The notes beneath the pieces were generated by a model. It did not search any database. It worked only from the letters and a program-made list of their open reading frames with translations, and had not been told where the DNA came from. A program made the translations under genes and the position numbers. Shown here in pieces: positions 1-8,970 of a stretch of DNA of 64,000 bases. Each line of letters starts with the position of its first letter. Within the stretch, counting starts at the first letter, position 1. Origin of the DNA: Pelodictyon phaeoclathratiforme BU-1 (GTDB lineage Bacteria > Bacteroidota > Chlorobiia > Chlorobiales > Chlorobiaceae); NCBI RefSeq assembly GCF_000020645.1, contig NC_011060.1:122501-186500 (forward strand), in the 5' to 3' direction.

Positions 1-44
1 ATTGCAAGCAACTGAGGACGAATAATACTATCAGATTTTGCGCT

Positions 45-449
45 ATGGAAACAAACAAACTTTATGAATGTACGCTCATCATTGACGGAGGGCTTCAGGA
101 TGAGGCCATCGCCGCTGCAATGGCGTTAGTACAGAGGGTCATTACTGAAAAAGGCGGAAGTATCAGCAGTGTTCTCGAAATCGGAAGACGCAAGACAGCA
201 TATCCGATCAAGAAGAAAACTATCGGCTACTATGCCCACATCGAATTTACTGCGGCTACATCTGTGATTGCAGAGGTTGAAAAAGTTATTCGTTACGAGG
301 AAGATCTGCTCCGTTACCTGATTATTCATCTTACCAGCGCACTGCTTGAAATGCGCAAAAGGGTTGAGAAGTATAGTGTTGTCATAGGCAGTCCGGAAGA
401 CAGCGCACTTGCCGAAGCCGCCGCAGCATCCGATACCGTTGCAAAATGA
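45..449 (+). CDS. rpsF: 30S ribosomal protein S6
   Basis: This is small-subunit ribosomal protein S6, which binds 16S rRNA together with S18 on the platform of the 30S subunit. The 134-residue product starts METNKLYECTLIID and has the usual ferredoxin-like S6 fold pattern, with the conserved stretch RRKTAYPIKKKTIGYY near residues 48-63. An alanine-rich tail after residue 115 extends beyond the roughly 100-residue core of most S6 proteins. It is the first gene of the classic rpsF-ssb-rpsR-rplI order, all on the plus strand with short gaps. The operon promoter probably lies upstream of the window, since only 44 bases precede the gene. Confidence 0.97.
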   Translation: METNKLYECTLIIDGGLQDEAIAAAMALVQRVITEKGGSISSVLEIGRRKTAYPIKKKTIGYYAHIEFTAATSVIAEVEKVIRYEEDLLRYLIIHLTSALLEMRKRVEKYSVVIGSPEDSALAEAAAASDTVAK

Positions 450-515
450 TAGTCAGGGTTAGTTTGAACGCATGCTGAGAAGTGATTCCTTTGAGAACAA
501 AACGGAGAAGATGTT

Positions 516-989
516 ATGGCTGAATTAAAAATGCCGGAAATAAACAGTGTCGTTATTGCTGGGAATCTTACCAAGGATCCTGTTTTCAGGCAGACTAATT
601 CAGGCGGAACGCCTGTCGTTAATTTTTCAATTGCATGTAACCGAAGATTCCGCGACAGCAATCATCAATGGCAGGAAGATGTCTGTTATGTTGGAGTTGT
701 TGCATGGAACAAGCTTGCGGAAAGCTGCCGTGACAATCTTAAAAAAAGTTCTGCAGTCCTTGTGGATGGTGAATTACAAAGCCGGACATGGAAAGCGCAG
801 GACGGATCATCCAGAACCGTTGTTGAAATTAAAGCCAGAAGAATCCAGTTTCTCAACAAGCGCAAAAAGAACGGCGAAGAGGATGACGAAGGCTTTATCG
901 AGGATGATTGTCACGATAACCATCATGAAGAAATTCATGAAGAAGATCCCACTCACATTTACGAATACAAATATCTTTCCTCCGATTGA
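516..989 (+). CDS. ssb: single-stranded DNA-binding protein
   Basis: This is an SSB protein that coats single-stranded DNA during replication and repair. The OB-fold is visible in the first 110 residues: the start MAELKMPEINSVVIAGNLTKDP, the motif TPVVNFSIACNRR, and a W-rich WQEDVCYVGVVAWNKLA. The tail (residues 118-157) is very acidic and His-rich but does not end in the canonical DDDIPF-like tip that recruits partner proteins. It therefore either uses a different tip (ending KYLSSD) or is a specialised SSB. A GGAGAA ribosome-binding sequence lies about 8 bases before the ATG. Its position between rpsF and rpsR is typical of many bacteria. Confidence 0.93.
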   Translation: MAELKMPEINSVVIAGNLTKDPVFRQTNSGGTPVVNFSIACNRRFRDSNHQWQEDVCYVGVVAWNKLAESCRDNLKKSSAVLVDGELQSRTWKAQDGSSRTVVEIKARRIQFLNKRKKNGEEDDEGFIEDDCHDNHHEEIHEEDPTHIYEYKYLSSD

Positions 990-1024
990 GGGGATAGGGA
1001 TAAGCCAAATTTTGTAATGAACTT

Positions 1025-1303
1025 ATGAGACAAAAATTTACACACGCACAGGGCCACAAATCACAGGGCAACAAATCACTGAGCAACGCGTTGGCGTCGA
1101 AGAAAAAAGTGTCGAAAAATCAGGTTGTCTTTTTCGATTATCGCGACGAACGCAAGCTGAAGAGATTTATTAACGATCAAGGAAAAATTATTCCTCGTCG
1201 CATCACCGGACTCTCTGCCAAAGAGCAGAACCTCCTTACCCATTCAGTAAAATGGGCACGGTTCCTGGCAGTAATCCCTTATGTTGTCGACGAATACAAA
1301 TAA
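1025..1303 (+). CDS. rpsR: 30S ribosomal protein S18
   Basis: S18 binds the central domain of 16S rRNA as a heterodimer with S6. The 92-residue product has the S18 core FFDYRDERKLKRFINDQGKI, the RRITGLSAKEQNLL motif and the ending KWARFLAVIPYVVDEYK. The N-terminus is a basic, Gln/Lys-rich extension of about 30 residues. The gene lies 35 bases after ssb and 36 bases before rplI, which fits one transcript. Confidence 0.97.
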   Translation: MRQKFTHAQGHKSQGNKSLSNALASKKKVSKNQVVFFDYRDERKLKRFINDQGKIIPRRITGLSAKEQNLLTHSVKWARFLAVIPYVVDEYK

Positions 1304-1339
1304 CCAATTTCGCAATCAATTGAACGAGGAAGCTAAGCA

Positions 1340-1795
1340 GTGAAAGTCATTTTAAGAAACAATGTGGCTACCCTTGGCGATGCAGGTGAAGTTGTTGCCG
1401 TCAAGAACGGTTATGCAAACAATTTCCTGATTCCGCAGGGTATGGCTATAAGAGCTACCGAGGGAACGCTCAAAGCTCTTGAAACAGAGAAAAAGCAGCA
1501 GACCAAAAAAATCGAGTTGCAGCGCAAACACGCCCGTGAGCATGCTCAGACAATCGAGCAGATGTCACTGAAGGTTTATGCAAAAGCTGGTGATTCGGGC
1601 AAACTCTTCGGGACCGTGACTTCGGCTGATATTGCCGATGCCCTCAAAGCTCAGGGGATCGACATCGACCGCCGGAAGATCACCATTGAAGCTCCGATCA
1701 AGTCGCTCGGTAAATATGAAGCAGACGCAAAAATCTTTCAGGATATCACGGTCAAAGTTCATTTCGAAGTCGAAGCTGAAGGCTCAGAAGCCTGA
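1340..1795 (+). CDS. rplI: 50S ribosomal protein L9
   Basis: L9 is a two-domain large-subunit protein that binds 23S rRNA. The 151-residue product begins with the signature MKVILRNNVATLGDAGEVV followed by VKNGYANNFLIPQGMA. A long connecting helix (about residues 45-75) and the C-terminal domain (KLFGTVTSADIADALK and VHFEVEAE) follow. The start is GTG at 1340, preceded by GAGGAAG with good spacing. It is the last gene of the S6 operon and is followed by a strong terminator hairpin. A tiny six-codon frame (MKSIAG) with its own AGGAG lies at 1821-1841 between the stop and the hairpin; it is probably meaningless. Confidence 0.97.
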   Translation: MKVILRNNVATLGDAGEVVAVKNGYANNFLIPQGMAIRATEGTLKALETEKKQQTKKIELQRKHAREHAQTIEQMSLKVYAKAGDSGKLFGTVTSADIADALKAQGIDIDRRKITIEAPIKSLGKYEADAKIFQDITVKVHFEVEAEGSEA

Positions 1796-1853
1796 CCCGT
1801 CGCATTCGAGAGGAGAACTGATGAAAAGCATTGCAGGTTAATCCCGCAACGTC

Positions 1854-1890
1854 AAGCTCCGTGACACGTTCAGTCACGGAGCTTTTTTTT
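1854..1890 (+). terminator. Rho-independent terminator of the S6-L9 operon
   Basis: A perfect 12-base-pair stem, AAGCTCCGTGAC (1854-1865) with GTCACGGAGCTT (1873-1884), encloses a 7-base loop and runs into eight consecutive T residues (1883-1890). It sits 58 bases after the rplI stop. Confidence 0.93.
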
Positions 1891-1919
1891 AGCAACTTAT
1901 GCAATCAAAAGAAAATCAC

Positions 1920-2099
1920 ATGGAAGCGAAAGAAATTATTCTCGACGTGATGAAAAAAGAGGGCAGCCCCTTGAATGCCGGCCGGATTGCCGAAATCAGC
2001 GGACTGGATCGCAAAGAGGTCGATAAGGCGATGAAGGCGCTGAAAGATGAAGAGCTGATCGTCTCTCCAAAGCGCTGCTACTGGGAAGTCAAGGCCTAA
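1920..2099 (+). CDS. small winged-helix DNA-binding protein
   Basis: This is a 59-residue protein (66 if the upstream ATG at 1899 is used) made of one helix-turn-helix/winged-helix unit. It runs MEAKEIILDVMKKEG, then LNAGRIAEISGLDRKEVDKAMKALKDEELI, then a short wing VSPKRCYWEVK. The pattern resembles the small stand-alone wHTH transcriptional regulators seen in archaea and some bacteria. The inner ATG is preferred because the MxAKEI start is the usual family start and the 1899 ATG lies only 8 bases after the terminator T-run. The DNA target is unknown. No other gene is coupled to it. Confidence 0.7.
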   Translation: MEAKEIILDVMKKEGSPLNAGRIAEISGLDRKEVDKAMKALKDEELIVSPKRCYWEVKA

Positions 2100-2120
2100 T
2101 CGATGGGTTTGTTTCCTGTT

Positions 2121-2496
2121 CTATGATTTTCCGCGGAACATCTGCAACAGCCTTGCTCCGAATGTTTGTTTCGGTCTTCCTTTAACAGGCAGCCCCTCCT
2201 TTGCCCACCGCATAATCCCGTACTGCATATTGACCACTTTGCGATATCCGTGGGTCATCAGAATACGGGTTGCTACTGCGCTGCGGCTCCCGCTATTGCA
2301 GGCAATAATGACTTGGCGCTTTACCGGAATCTCCTGAAACCGTTTCTCAAAGTCACGAAAAGGAATCAGCATGATTTCAGGCACATCGAAAGATTTTCTG
2401 GCAACCTCATATGCTTCGCGGACATCGACAAGCAACGCCCCCTTTCTGAATCATTGCAAACGCTTTCGCGGGTACCACTTCCTGGACTTTGTTCAT
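2121..2496 (-). pseudogene. rhodanese-domain protein with a frameshift
   Basis: This is a single-domain rhodanese, a sulfurtransferase-type fold. The main frame, from about 2435 down to 2121, reads LLVDVREAYEVA, the active-site loop CNSGSRS with its catalytic cysteine, and GIMRWAKEGLPV. The natural N-terminus lies in another frame: ATG at 2496 gives MNKVQEVVPAKAFAMIQKG. Removing one base from the C5 run at 2438-2442 (G5 on the coding strand) joins the two into a normal rhodanese of about 125 residues. The defect is therefore a one-base insertion in a homopolymer. It could be a real mutation, phase variation or a sequencing error. If the downstream frame alone were used, it would need a TTG start at 2435. 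Confidence 0.82.
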
Positions 2497-2590
2497 AATC
2501 TGTTTTGGATCAGCTTATCAAATAGTTGAGTCAACGACGCCACACTCAGCGCTCCCTTCTCTCCGACCTCATTGTTAACGGCTTTATACC

Positions 2591-2609
2591 TATACCCCGT
2601 ACCGGTATA
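2591..2609. promoter_or_regulatory. short inverted repeat in the gap upstream of the rhodanese gene
   Basis: TATACC (2591-2596) and GGTATA (2604-2609) face each other across 7 bases in the 174-base gap between the rhodanese gene and the UPF0149 gene. It could be an operator or part of a promoter; nothing else supports this. Confidence 0.2.
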
Positions 2610-2670
2610 AATAGTACAAAATATCAGGCACAAAACAAGCTCTTATCTTTTGTGAACAGTTCACTCTTCC

Positions 2671-3279
2671 TTACTCATTATTCTCGTTCCAGTACCTGTA
2701 AATCTTGACGACAAAACCCGGCATCAGTTGGATCATATCGGAAACGTCCTCTTCCGACAACGCCTTGTAATCATCCGTGATTTTACTGAGAATCAACATC
2801 GGCATTGCAAGCAAACCGCTCTCTTCATCCGCAAAAAGAGGCTTCCATGCTTCCTGGGTCAGCTCCATTCCTAAAGTAAATCCCACGGCCCAATTTTCAA
2901 CAGCAAGCTCTTTTGCCTCCTCGTCCGGATAGCTGAATCGCTCAAACAAAGGAAGAAAGCCGTCAGGATTGTTGAGGAATTGCAGTGCAATGGTGTTCAT
3001 ATGGCGAAGAAGAAACTCCCAGATCATCTCCTCCTCATCTACAGAAGAAAAACGGGGCACAGCGCTCTTCTCCTGATTCCAGATAGAGGGAATCCAGATT
3101 TCCGGCGGAACCACACCCGGGCCGGCAATCAGCGCAGTCATATATCCATCCACCATTTCAATCGAAGACAAAGAATCCTCAGGCATTAAATCAGAGAGCA
3201 GAAAGCTTTCCAGCCGATCAAGCTCCTCAACGGAAAGCGGTTGCTGCAGCGGGTCGGTTGGTTTCATGTCAGCAGGCAT
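2671..3279 (-). CDS. UPF0149 (YecA/YgfB) family protein
   Basis: This is an all-helical protein of the UPF0149 family, whose members have no settled biochemical role. The family hallmarks are LDRLESFLLSD near the start, MVDGYMTALIAGPGVVPPEIWIPSIW, and the central AVENWAVGFTLGMEL. It lacks the C-terminal SEC-C-type metal-binding motif of some YecA proteins. The ATG at 3279 is chosen; a TTG at 3297 would add six residues and an ATG at 3267 would remove four. It is transcribed alone, with no coupled neighbours. Confidence 0.8.
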   Translation of the reverse strand: MPADMKPTDPLQQPLSVEELDRLESFLLSDLMPEDSLSSIEMVDGYMTALIAGPGVVPPEIWIPSIWNQEKSAVPRFSSVDEEEMIWEFLLRHMNTIALQFLNNPDGFLPLFERFSYPDEEAKELAVENWAVGFTLGMELTQEAWKPLFADEESGLLAMPMLILSKITDDYKALSEEDVSDMIQLMPGFVVKIYRYWNENNE

Positions 3280-3390
3280 TAAAATGAGGTATAACAAAGC
3301 TCTCTTTATTCCCTAAACGTAGCAAAAAAAAAATTAAATCCTTATGAATCGAAATTCCCGGAGCAGAACCCTCGCGCACCATCGCATCCC

Positions 3391-3810
3391 TTATTCACCG
3401 ATAATCTTGATTAGCACCCGCTTTTTTCTCTTGCCATCAAACTCCCCGTAAAAAATCTGCTCCCAGGTACCAAAATGCAACCGACCTTTTGTGACAGCAA
3501 CCACGACCTCCCGGCCCATGATCTGGCGCTTGTGATGGGCATCACCATTATCCTCTCCGGTTCTGTTGTGCTGGTAGCGGCTTAGCGGCTCATGCGGAGC
3601 CAGCTCCTCAAGCCACCGCTTGTAGTCCTGATGCAACCCCGGTTCATCATCATTGATAAAGACCGATGCGGTTATATGCATCGCATTCACCAGGCAGAGC
3701 CCCTCCTGAATGCCGCTCTCCTGAAGAGCCCGCTCAACGTCGCCGGTGATATTGACAAAATCCATTCTGGCAGGTATCTGGAGCCAGAGTTCCTTATGGT
3801 ATGATTTCAT
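3391..3810 (-). CDS. yjbQ: YjbQ family protein (UPF0047)
   Basis: This small protein belongs to the YjbQ/UPF0047 family, for which a weak thiamine-phosphate synthase activity has been reported in other bacteria. The 139 residues carry the conserved blocks LVNAMHITASVFINDDEPGL, the HRTGEDNGDAHHKRQIMG histidine cluster (a probable metal/phosphate site) and GTWEQIFYGEFDG. The 5' part of the gene and about 100 bases upstream are duplicated, in decayed form, at 21.15-21.35 kb. The nearby IS1634-type element at 3901 has not damaged the gene but separates it from its original upstream DNA. Confidence 0.85.
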   Translation of the reverse strand: MKSYHKELWLQIPARMDFVNITGDVERALQESGIQEGLCLVNAMHITASVFINDDEPGLHQDYKRWLEELAPHEPLSRYQHNRTGEDNGDAHHKRQIMGREVVVAVTKGRLHFGTWEQIFYGEFDGKRKKRVLIKIIGE

Positions 3811-3900
3811 GCTGCAGAAGGTTAATGTTCAGAGCCTTGCCGATGTCGGCTCCAAGTTCCAGCGCATTTATTCCCGCTGTTGGTCGTTACGAATATACAC

Positions 3901-5823
3901 CCTGAAAGTAGGATAAAGCGCACACTATCATGAGGTCACTCCCAGATATTTCAGGAACAGCCGATCTCTGGCTACGGATTCAGTAGACCAGCGGTAGTTG
4001 CCCATGACAGTTCGTACTTGAGTCGTCTCAATGCAATCGAACCAATCCAGAATCTGAGCGAGAGATCGTTGCTCAAGCCACTGTTCCAATTTTTTTTCGA
4101 GATTGACAAGTGCTTTGGTTTTTTCGCTTCCGTTCTTTCCAAGCTCTGCCCGCATTTCCTTGATTTTCTTGGTCAGGAAGCAATGATACCCCAGTGACAC
4201 AAACTGTACGAATTGCCTTCCCCGCAGGTTGTCTGGATGCCATGTGCGCGGCCTTGCTCCATCAAGGCCTCCCTTCACCACGGCGAAGATCTCCTCTATT
4301 TTTTCACGCAATCGATAGTCTGCCAACGCTGTGAAGGTCTTCATGGCCTGATTGCTGACGAGCGCAAAATAGCCGAAGTATTTCGTCGCTTCGACAAATG
4401 GCCTTGTCGTTGAAACCGACCCTCAATTGTCCACCACGCCCCTTTTTTGAGCAGATCAGATATCGCTCGATTTTTCGTTGCGCAGATTTCGTGAACTCCA
4501 TCACCCCATCTTCTACTTGAGCTTTGAGTTCAAACAGCTCCTTGCGGAAGTCGAGCTGCTTCTTGGTGTCGCTGTTAGGGGAATAGAAGACATGGACATA
4601 AAGGCGGCGCACGAACCTCTCTTCTTCTCCGCTCAGCTTGCCGTTTCGCGACAGTTGGCGCACTCGACCGAACTCGTGCATTCTCATCGCCGTGGCGCCG
4701 CAAACCGACGGATCAAACTGGCAAGTGCTCGACATGCCCGCCAGCGTCTCCCGAAGCGCATCCACCGTCTCGCGAACCCAAGTGATATTGGGGTCAACCA
4801 GAGTAAGGAATTTCATGTTGCGCAAGGCGAATTTCATCATGTTCCCCTCACTGTAGTAGCCGTTATCGGTAACGATCAAGGGTTTCTCAAGGTTAAAGCA
4901 CTTGAGTTGCTTCAGGGTGTTCTCAATGGATATGACGTCCGGAACATTGCCAGGCTGCTTGGCGAATGCTAACGGCTCGCGTTCCTTTACGGAATACAAG
5001 GTTAGAAGCTTGATGGTTTTCAGTCCGTCACCATCCTTATTGAACCCATGCCGTGCTTCCGACTGGTTCTCGGAGTAGGTCGATATCGTGGTCGAATCAA
5101 ACGCCAGCACAGGTGCCTTGCCCAGGCGATCCGCCCGGAAGGAGAAGTAGCGCTGCACGCGGTCTTCGTCGCACCCGACACATTTGAACAAGTCACTGTA
5201 AACGTCTTCAGTGATAACTTCGCTGTAGGGAAGGGAGTGCATTACCTGCCAACCCTCAAGGCGTGGCAAGGTGTTTCCGCCGGAACCGATCCAGTAACGC
5301 GCAATAGAGAGAATCTTGGCAGCGTCGCCCTCGCTGAACGAAGAACGCACGTCATCGTCAATGCCGGAGGCTTTACCGACCCACTCCAGAAGATCCGTGA
5401 GGCCACTGTGCCTGCGTAGCGCACCAACCAAGCCCCCTTCATTTTTGCTTTTTTTCGGGCGTGTAGGGATTATCTCCTGTGTTCCCGACTTGATTTTCCC
5501 TTGGAGCTTCTGACTGACGGTATAGGTCTTTCTGGTTCGTTCATTATAGCCTGTAACCCGCTCATAGATGTAAATATCGCCATTCGGGCGCCTTTCACGC
5601 CGTTCGCCAACGTGAGTTTTTCCAGTTACTGGTTTAGACACGGGGTATTCTCCTTTTTAAAGTGTTTTCCTTATTATACATACGTACACGTTAAAAAGCA
5701 AGAAAAAAGCGCGGTTTTTCTAAAAAAAACACAACTTCTCCGGAAAAAACACAACTTTTTTTGAAATAGTGCTCAGGTGGCGATCTTTTTTAGTTAATGT
5801 GTGCGCTTTATCCGACTTTCAGG
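3901..5823 (-). mobile_element. IS1634-type insertion sequence, complete, with 6-bp target duplication
   Basis: The element is 1,923 bp long. Its 25-bp terminal inverted repeats are at 3901-3925 (CCTGAAAGTAGGATAAAGCG...) and 5799-5823 (the complement, one mismatch). ATACAC occurs directly on both sides (3895-3900 and 5824-5829), a 6-bp target duplication. A related sequence without the element exists at about 21.29-21.35 kb, where one copy of a similar site (TGTACACAG) is uninterrupted. This independently supports the ends. The element carries one transposase gene with a frameshift. Confidence 0.92.
3928..5641 (-). pseudogene. IS1634-family transposase, frameshifted
   Basis: This is a DDE transposase of the IS1634 group (IS4 superfamily). 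The first frame (5641-4304) contains the N-terminal region, APVLAFDSTTIS with a probable catalytic Asp, KPLIVTDNGYYSEG with the second Asp, and a long C-terminal part. The second frame (to 3928) continues with YFGYFALVSNQAMKTFTALADYRLREKIEEIFA, containing the Y-R-E region typical of the group. The two join if one extra base is removed near 4397-4400, at the coding sequence GACAAGGCCATTTGTCGAA. The switch does not look like a slippery site, so this is more likely an inactivating mutation than programmed frameshifting. Confidence 0.85.
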
Positions 5824-6032
5824 ATACACAGAAGCTGTTCACGCTGGCAATGCTAATCCTTACCGGGTTTTGAATCCCTTTCCTGAAGCCCCCTTTGGAA
5901 CCTCCACGCAATGCGTAACAATAATCGTTCTGATCCTGAGCTTTTTTCCCTTAAGCTTTGTACCTTAAAGTATTAGGCAAGATGCATGGTTTTTTTCAGC
6001 CACAATGAGACGCACAATTCCAGGGAGGAACC

Positions 6033-6491
6033 GTGACCAACGAAAAAAGAACGCCAATGGATTTAATGGATGATATTTACAGCCTTGCATATTGGATGAC
6101 CGGCTCAGAGGCATCAGCCACTGAGTTGGTCAACATAACCTACCTGAATGTTACTCTTGATACACCGGAAAGTGAGGTATACAAAACATTCAGAGAGTGT
6201 TATTTCGACACTTTCGGTTACGAAGAGGCACCCTGTATTCCCAAACCGTCATGTAACCCTATGGAAAAAATGGGGAGTGTATTACTGCAGCGGGATGCCG
6301 ATATAAAATTATCAGTACTGCTTTCAGCGGTTTCCGGGCTCAAACACGGAGCGATATCCAAAATAATCGGCAAACCCCTTGACACCATCAGAGAGTGGCT
6401 ATCAGTAGGGCGTAAATCGCTTGCAGAGAGAGTTCTCACATATGATGCCTCACTTTTACATGGCATTTCCATCGATAAAGATCCGCTATGA
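6033..6491 (+). CDS. sigma-70 family (ECF-like) protein
   Basis: This is a 152-residue protein with the layout of a small ECF sigma factor. Residues 8-60 (MDDIYSLAYWMTGSEASATELVNITYLNV) resemble region 2, and residues 98-140 (LLSAVSGLKHGAISKIIGKPLDTIREWLSVGRKSLAERVL) resemble the helix-turn-helix of region 4. The sequence is divergent, so the role in promoter recognition is inferred. The start is GTG at 6033 with a strong GGGAGG 5 bases upstream. No anti-sigma factor gene is adjacent. It lies between an IS element and an integrase remnant. Confidence 0.6.
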   Translation: MTNEKRTPMDLMDDIYSLAYWMTGSEASATELVNITYLNVTLDTPESEVYKTFRECYFDTFGYEEAPCIPKPSCNPMEKMGSVLLQRDADIKLSVLLSAVSGLKHGAISKIIGKPLDTIREWLSVGRKSLAERVLTYDASLLHGISIDKDPL

Positions 6492-6690
6492 AATAACTTC
6501 GATCAACCGTAAAGCCATAGGATGCATCTCTTCCAATTCCGTGATGCCGAGAAATCGGGAAAACTCCTTCACGTCGTGACAATACGCCTGTCATGTCTTA
6601 TCACTCCGGATTTTGGCATACCATTCGAGTTGCGGAGGCATGACCTTAAGGGCACGAACCTGCGGTACTGAACGTGCCCGTTTTTCGAGT
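6486..6690 (-). pseudogene. remnant of a tyrosine-recombinase N-terminal domain
   Basis: In the 376-base gap between the ECF-like gene and the antiporter, the minus strand reads LEWYAKIRSDKT, stop, QAYCHDVKEFSRFLGITELEEM. This is the core-binding (SAM-like) domain pattern of phage-type integrases (xEWxAxIxxxxTRxAYxxDVxxFxxFLGI). An in-frame TGA (complement at 6591-6593) replaces the expected Arg codon, and the frame stops at 6486. A C-terminal integrase fragment lies beside yjbQ and at 21.3 kb. Upstream of 6690 only short broken frames are seen. Confidence 0.5.
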
Positions 6691-6867
6691 ATCGGAAGGG
6701 TGCGGCTTATGGCGCCCCTTCACAAAGTACTCTGTCCCAAATTGGCAGCTTCGCTTCAGGTTATTAAACGTCCTGCCCATCTTGCGTAACATTTTGTACA
6801 TCTTGATCATACCGTTGCCAGTAACAGATTCCGCTTGGCATCCTTGCTCATAACCTTGCTCATCCCC

Positions 6868-8334
6868 TCAGTAGTTAAAAAACAGCACCCATAAGAGAAT
6901 AAAAAATGGGAGCAGTATCGGCAGTGAGTATTTGTAGATGTACTCCAGAAAATCGGGAACGTCAACATCTGCCTGTGCGGCAATGTTTTTTACCATGAAG
7001 TTCGGGGCGTTGCCGATGTAGGTCATTGCCCCAAAAAAGACTGCCGCAATCGAGATTGCCATAAGGTAAATGTCTGAGGATACATCGCCCTGAAGCGGGG
7101 ATGCAACGCCGGTAGCGAAGTGCCTTATATCTTCAGGGGAACCGATATCCAGTCCAAACTTTCCTAACGCACCGGCGAAGAAGTTCAGATAAGTAGGAGC
7201 GTTATCAAGTACTCCGGAAAGAGCCCCGGTCAACCAGTAGAAACGTGATACCGAAAAATCAGCAGCATGTGATGACGCGTAGTATCCGATGAGTTCAAGA
7301 GCCGGAATCATGGTGGCAAAGATGCCAATAAAAAGAAAAGCAACCTCCTTGATGGGTTCAAAGTTGAATTCATTGCCCTTGAATGCCTCATGATTTGAGA
7401 ATTTATAGGCGGCAATGGCAACCATAAACATGATCAGTTCCCGGATACCGAATGGCAGATGAAAAAGCTTCTGAAGGCTCGGGATGCCCTCTATTACTGC
7501 TGGATCAAGAAAAACCGCAGCAATGATCACTGCGAGAAAGAGGAAATTTCTTCGGCCTGTAATGCTTACTCCGCCGTTTACTTCAGCCCCTTTCATATCA
7601 CCAGTCCCCCTCTTCACATCGAGAATGATGAAAATGAGAAGAAGACCGGCAACTGTAATGAGCCATGGCAACCATACTTTGGGTAACACCCAGAAAAAGG
7701 GGACACCTTTCAAAAAACCGAGAAACAAGGGAGGATCGCCTATAGGAGTAAGTGCGCCACCAATGTTGCTGACAATGAAGATGAAAAAGACAATATGAAA
7801 TGGTTTGAGACGACCTTTATTGATTCGCATGTAAGGTCTTATGAGCAGCATGGAGGCGCCGGTTGTTCCGACCAGATTTGAAATAATGGCCCCAAAAAAG
7901 AGTAAAAGCGCATTCATCAAAGGGGTTCCTTTCCGCTCTATTCTGATGAGTATTCCGCCGGATACCACAAACAGTGATGAGATCAAGGCAATGAAGGAGA
8001 GGTACTCTTCAAGGGTATGTTCCAGCACATGCCACCCGCCATCCATTAATAAACCATAGTAACATGCAACAATGAAACCAAGTCCTACGGAAACCTTTGG
8101 ATAGTGCCGATCCCAGAAGCGATGGAACAAAAGGGGGCCGGTTGCTATCATAACGAGCAGAGCAATAAACGGCGTAACAAGCCAGACTGGTGGGAGACTC
8201 TTCTGAAATGTGACAGCAAGGGCGGGCGCCACTGCAGTGATATCGAGAGCTTCAGCATAAAGTGCCCCGCTTAAACCCACTGACACGGCAAACATACAGG
8301 CAAAGAAGAGGAGAGAACGTTTTGTCGGTTTCAT
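6868..8334 (-). CDS. nhaD: NhaD-type sodium:proton antiporter
   Basis: This is an inner-membrane ion transporter of the NhaD branch of the ion-transporter superfamily, probably exchanging Na+ for H+. It has about a dozen hydrophobic segments. Family motifs include FGAIISNLVGTTGASMLLIRPYMR and, further on, NIGGALTPIGDPPLFLGFLKGVPFFW, which form the conserved re-entrant G-x-T-x-I-GDPP region. A second half-repeat follows with SGVLDNAPTYLNFF and AMTYIGNAPNFMVKNIAA. The ATG at 8334 (MKPTKRSLLFFACMFAVSVGL) is preferred over 8394 because it starts directly with a hydrophobic signal-like segment. A divergent promoter region of about 190 bases separates it from the DUF389 gene. Confidence 0.88.
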   Translation of the reverse strand: MKPTKRSLLFFACMFAVSVGLSGALYAEALDITAVAPALAVTFQKSLPPVWLVTPFIALLVMIATGPLLFHRFWDRHYPKVSVGLGFIVACYYGLLMDGGWHVLEHTLEEYLSFIALISSLFVVSGGILIRIERKGTPLMNALLLFFGAIISNLVGTTGASMLLIRPYMRINKGRLKPFHIVFFIFIVSNIGGALTPIGDPPLFLGFLKGVPFFWVLPKVWLPWLITVAGLLLIFIILDVKRGTGDMKGAEVNGGVSITGRRNFLFLAVIIAAVFLDPAVIEGIPSLQKLFHLPFGIRELIMFMVAIAAYKFSNHEAFKGNEFNFEPIKEVAFLFIGIFATMIPALELIGYYASSHAADFSVSRFYWLTGALSGVLDNAPTYLNFFAGALGKFGLDIGSPEDIRHFATGVASPLQGDVSSDIYLMAISIAAVFFGAMTYIGNAPNFMVKNIAAQADVDVPDFLEYIYKYSLPILLPFFILLWVLFFNY

Positions 8335-8970
8335 AAACAACAATCTTCTGCAAAAAGCATGAAATGGAGAAATCCTTGTTCCCATAGTATACATTGATTT
8401 TCAGACAATAACTTAAGTTGCTACCTTACTCCATCACACGGCCCGGTTTGAGCGTAGCATAACGGTGCTGCTATCCATCAGAATGCCCGGACATAATGGC
8501 GATCAGGCAAGATATTGCACCATGTGAACCCCATCGGTTAAGCCAGTATGAAAATGAGTGATTTCGATAATAAAAATCCCTGTTATGATTAAAAAGATCT
8601 TGCACTCATTTAACATACAGCCGGATGCTGAAACCTTCGATGTCATCCACAATGCGGTAGAAAGTGAGATCGTTTTTAAAGGCAGCAGGCTGTGGATTCT
8701 GATTTTTGCCACCATTCTTGCCTCTGTAGGATTGAATATCAACTCTACAGCCGTCATTATTGGAGCCATGCTTATTTCACCGCTGATGGGTCCGATTAAT
8801 GGCATGGGATACAGCATTGCAACATACGATTTCCCTCTGCTTCGAAAGGCGTTCAAGAACTTCTCCTTTGCTGTTCTGGCAAGTCTGGCCGCCTCAACGC
8901 TCTACTTTGCCATCAGCCCGGTTTCGAGCGCTCATTCCGAACTGCTTGCACGCACGAGTCCTACTATTTA

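Noticed and set aside
547..1017. Second frame of 156 codons over ssb
   Set aside because: It is out-of-frame with clear SSB coding and its composition is not protein-like.
1821..1841. Six-codon frame MKSIAG with AGGAG before it
   Set aside because: It is too short to be judged a gene. It lies between rplI and the terminator and is probably chance or a decayed start.
4478..5419. Plus-strand frames inside the IS1634 element
   Set aside because: They are antisense shadows of the transposase gene and carry no domain signal.
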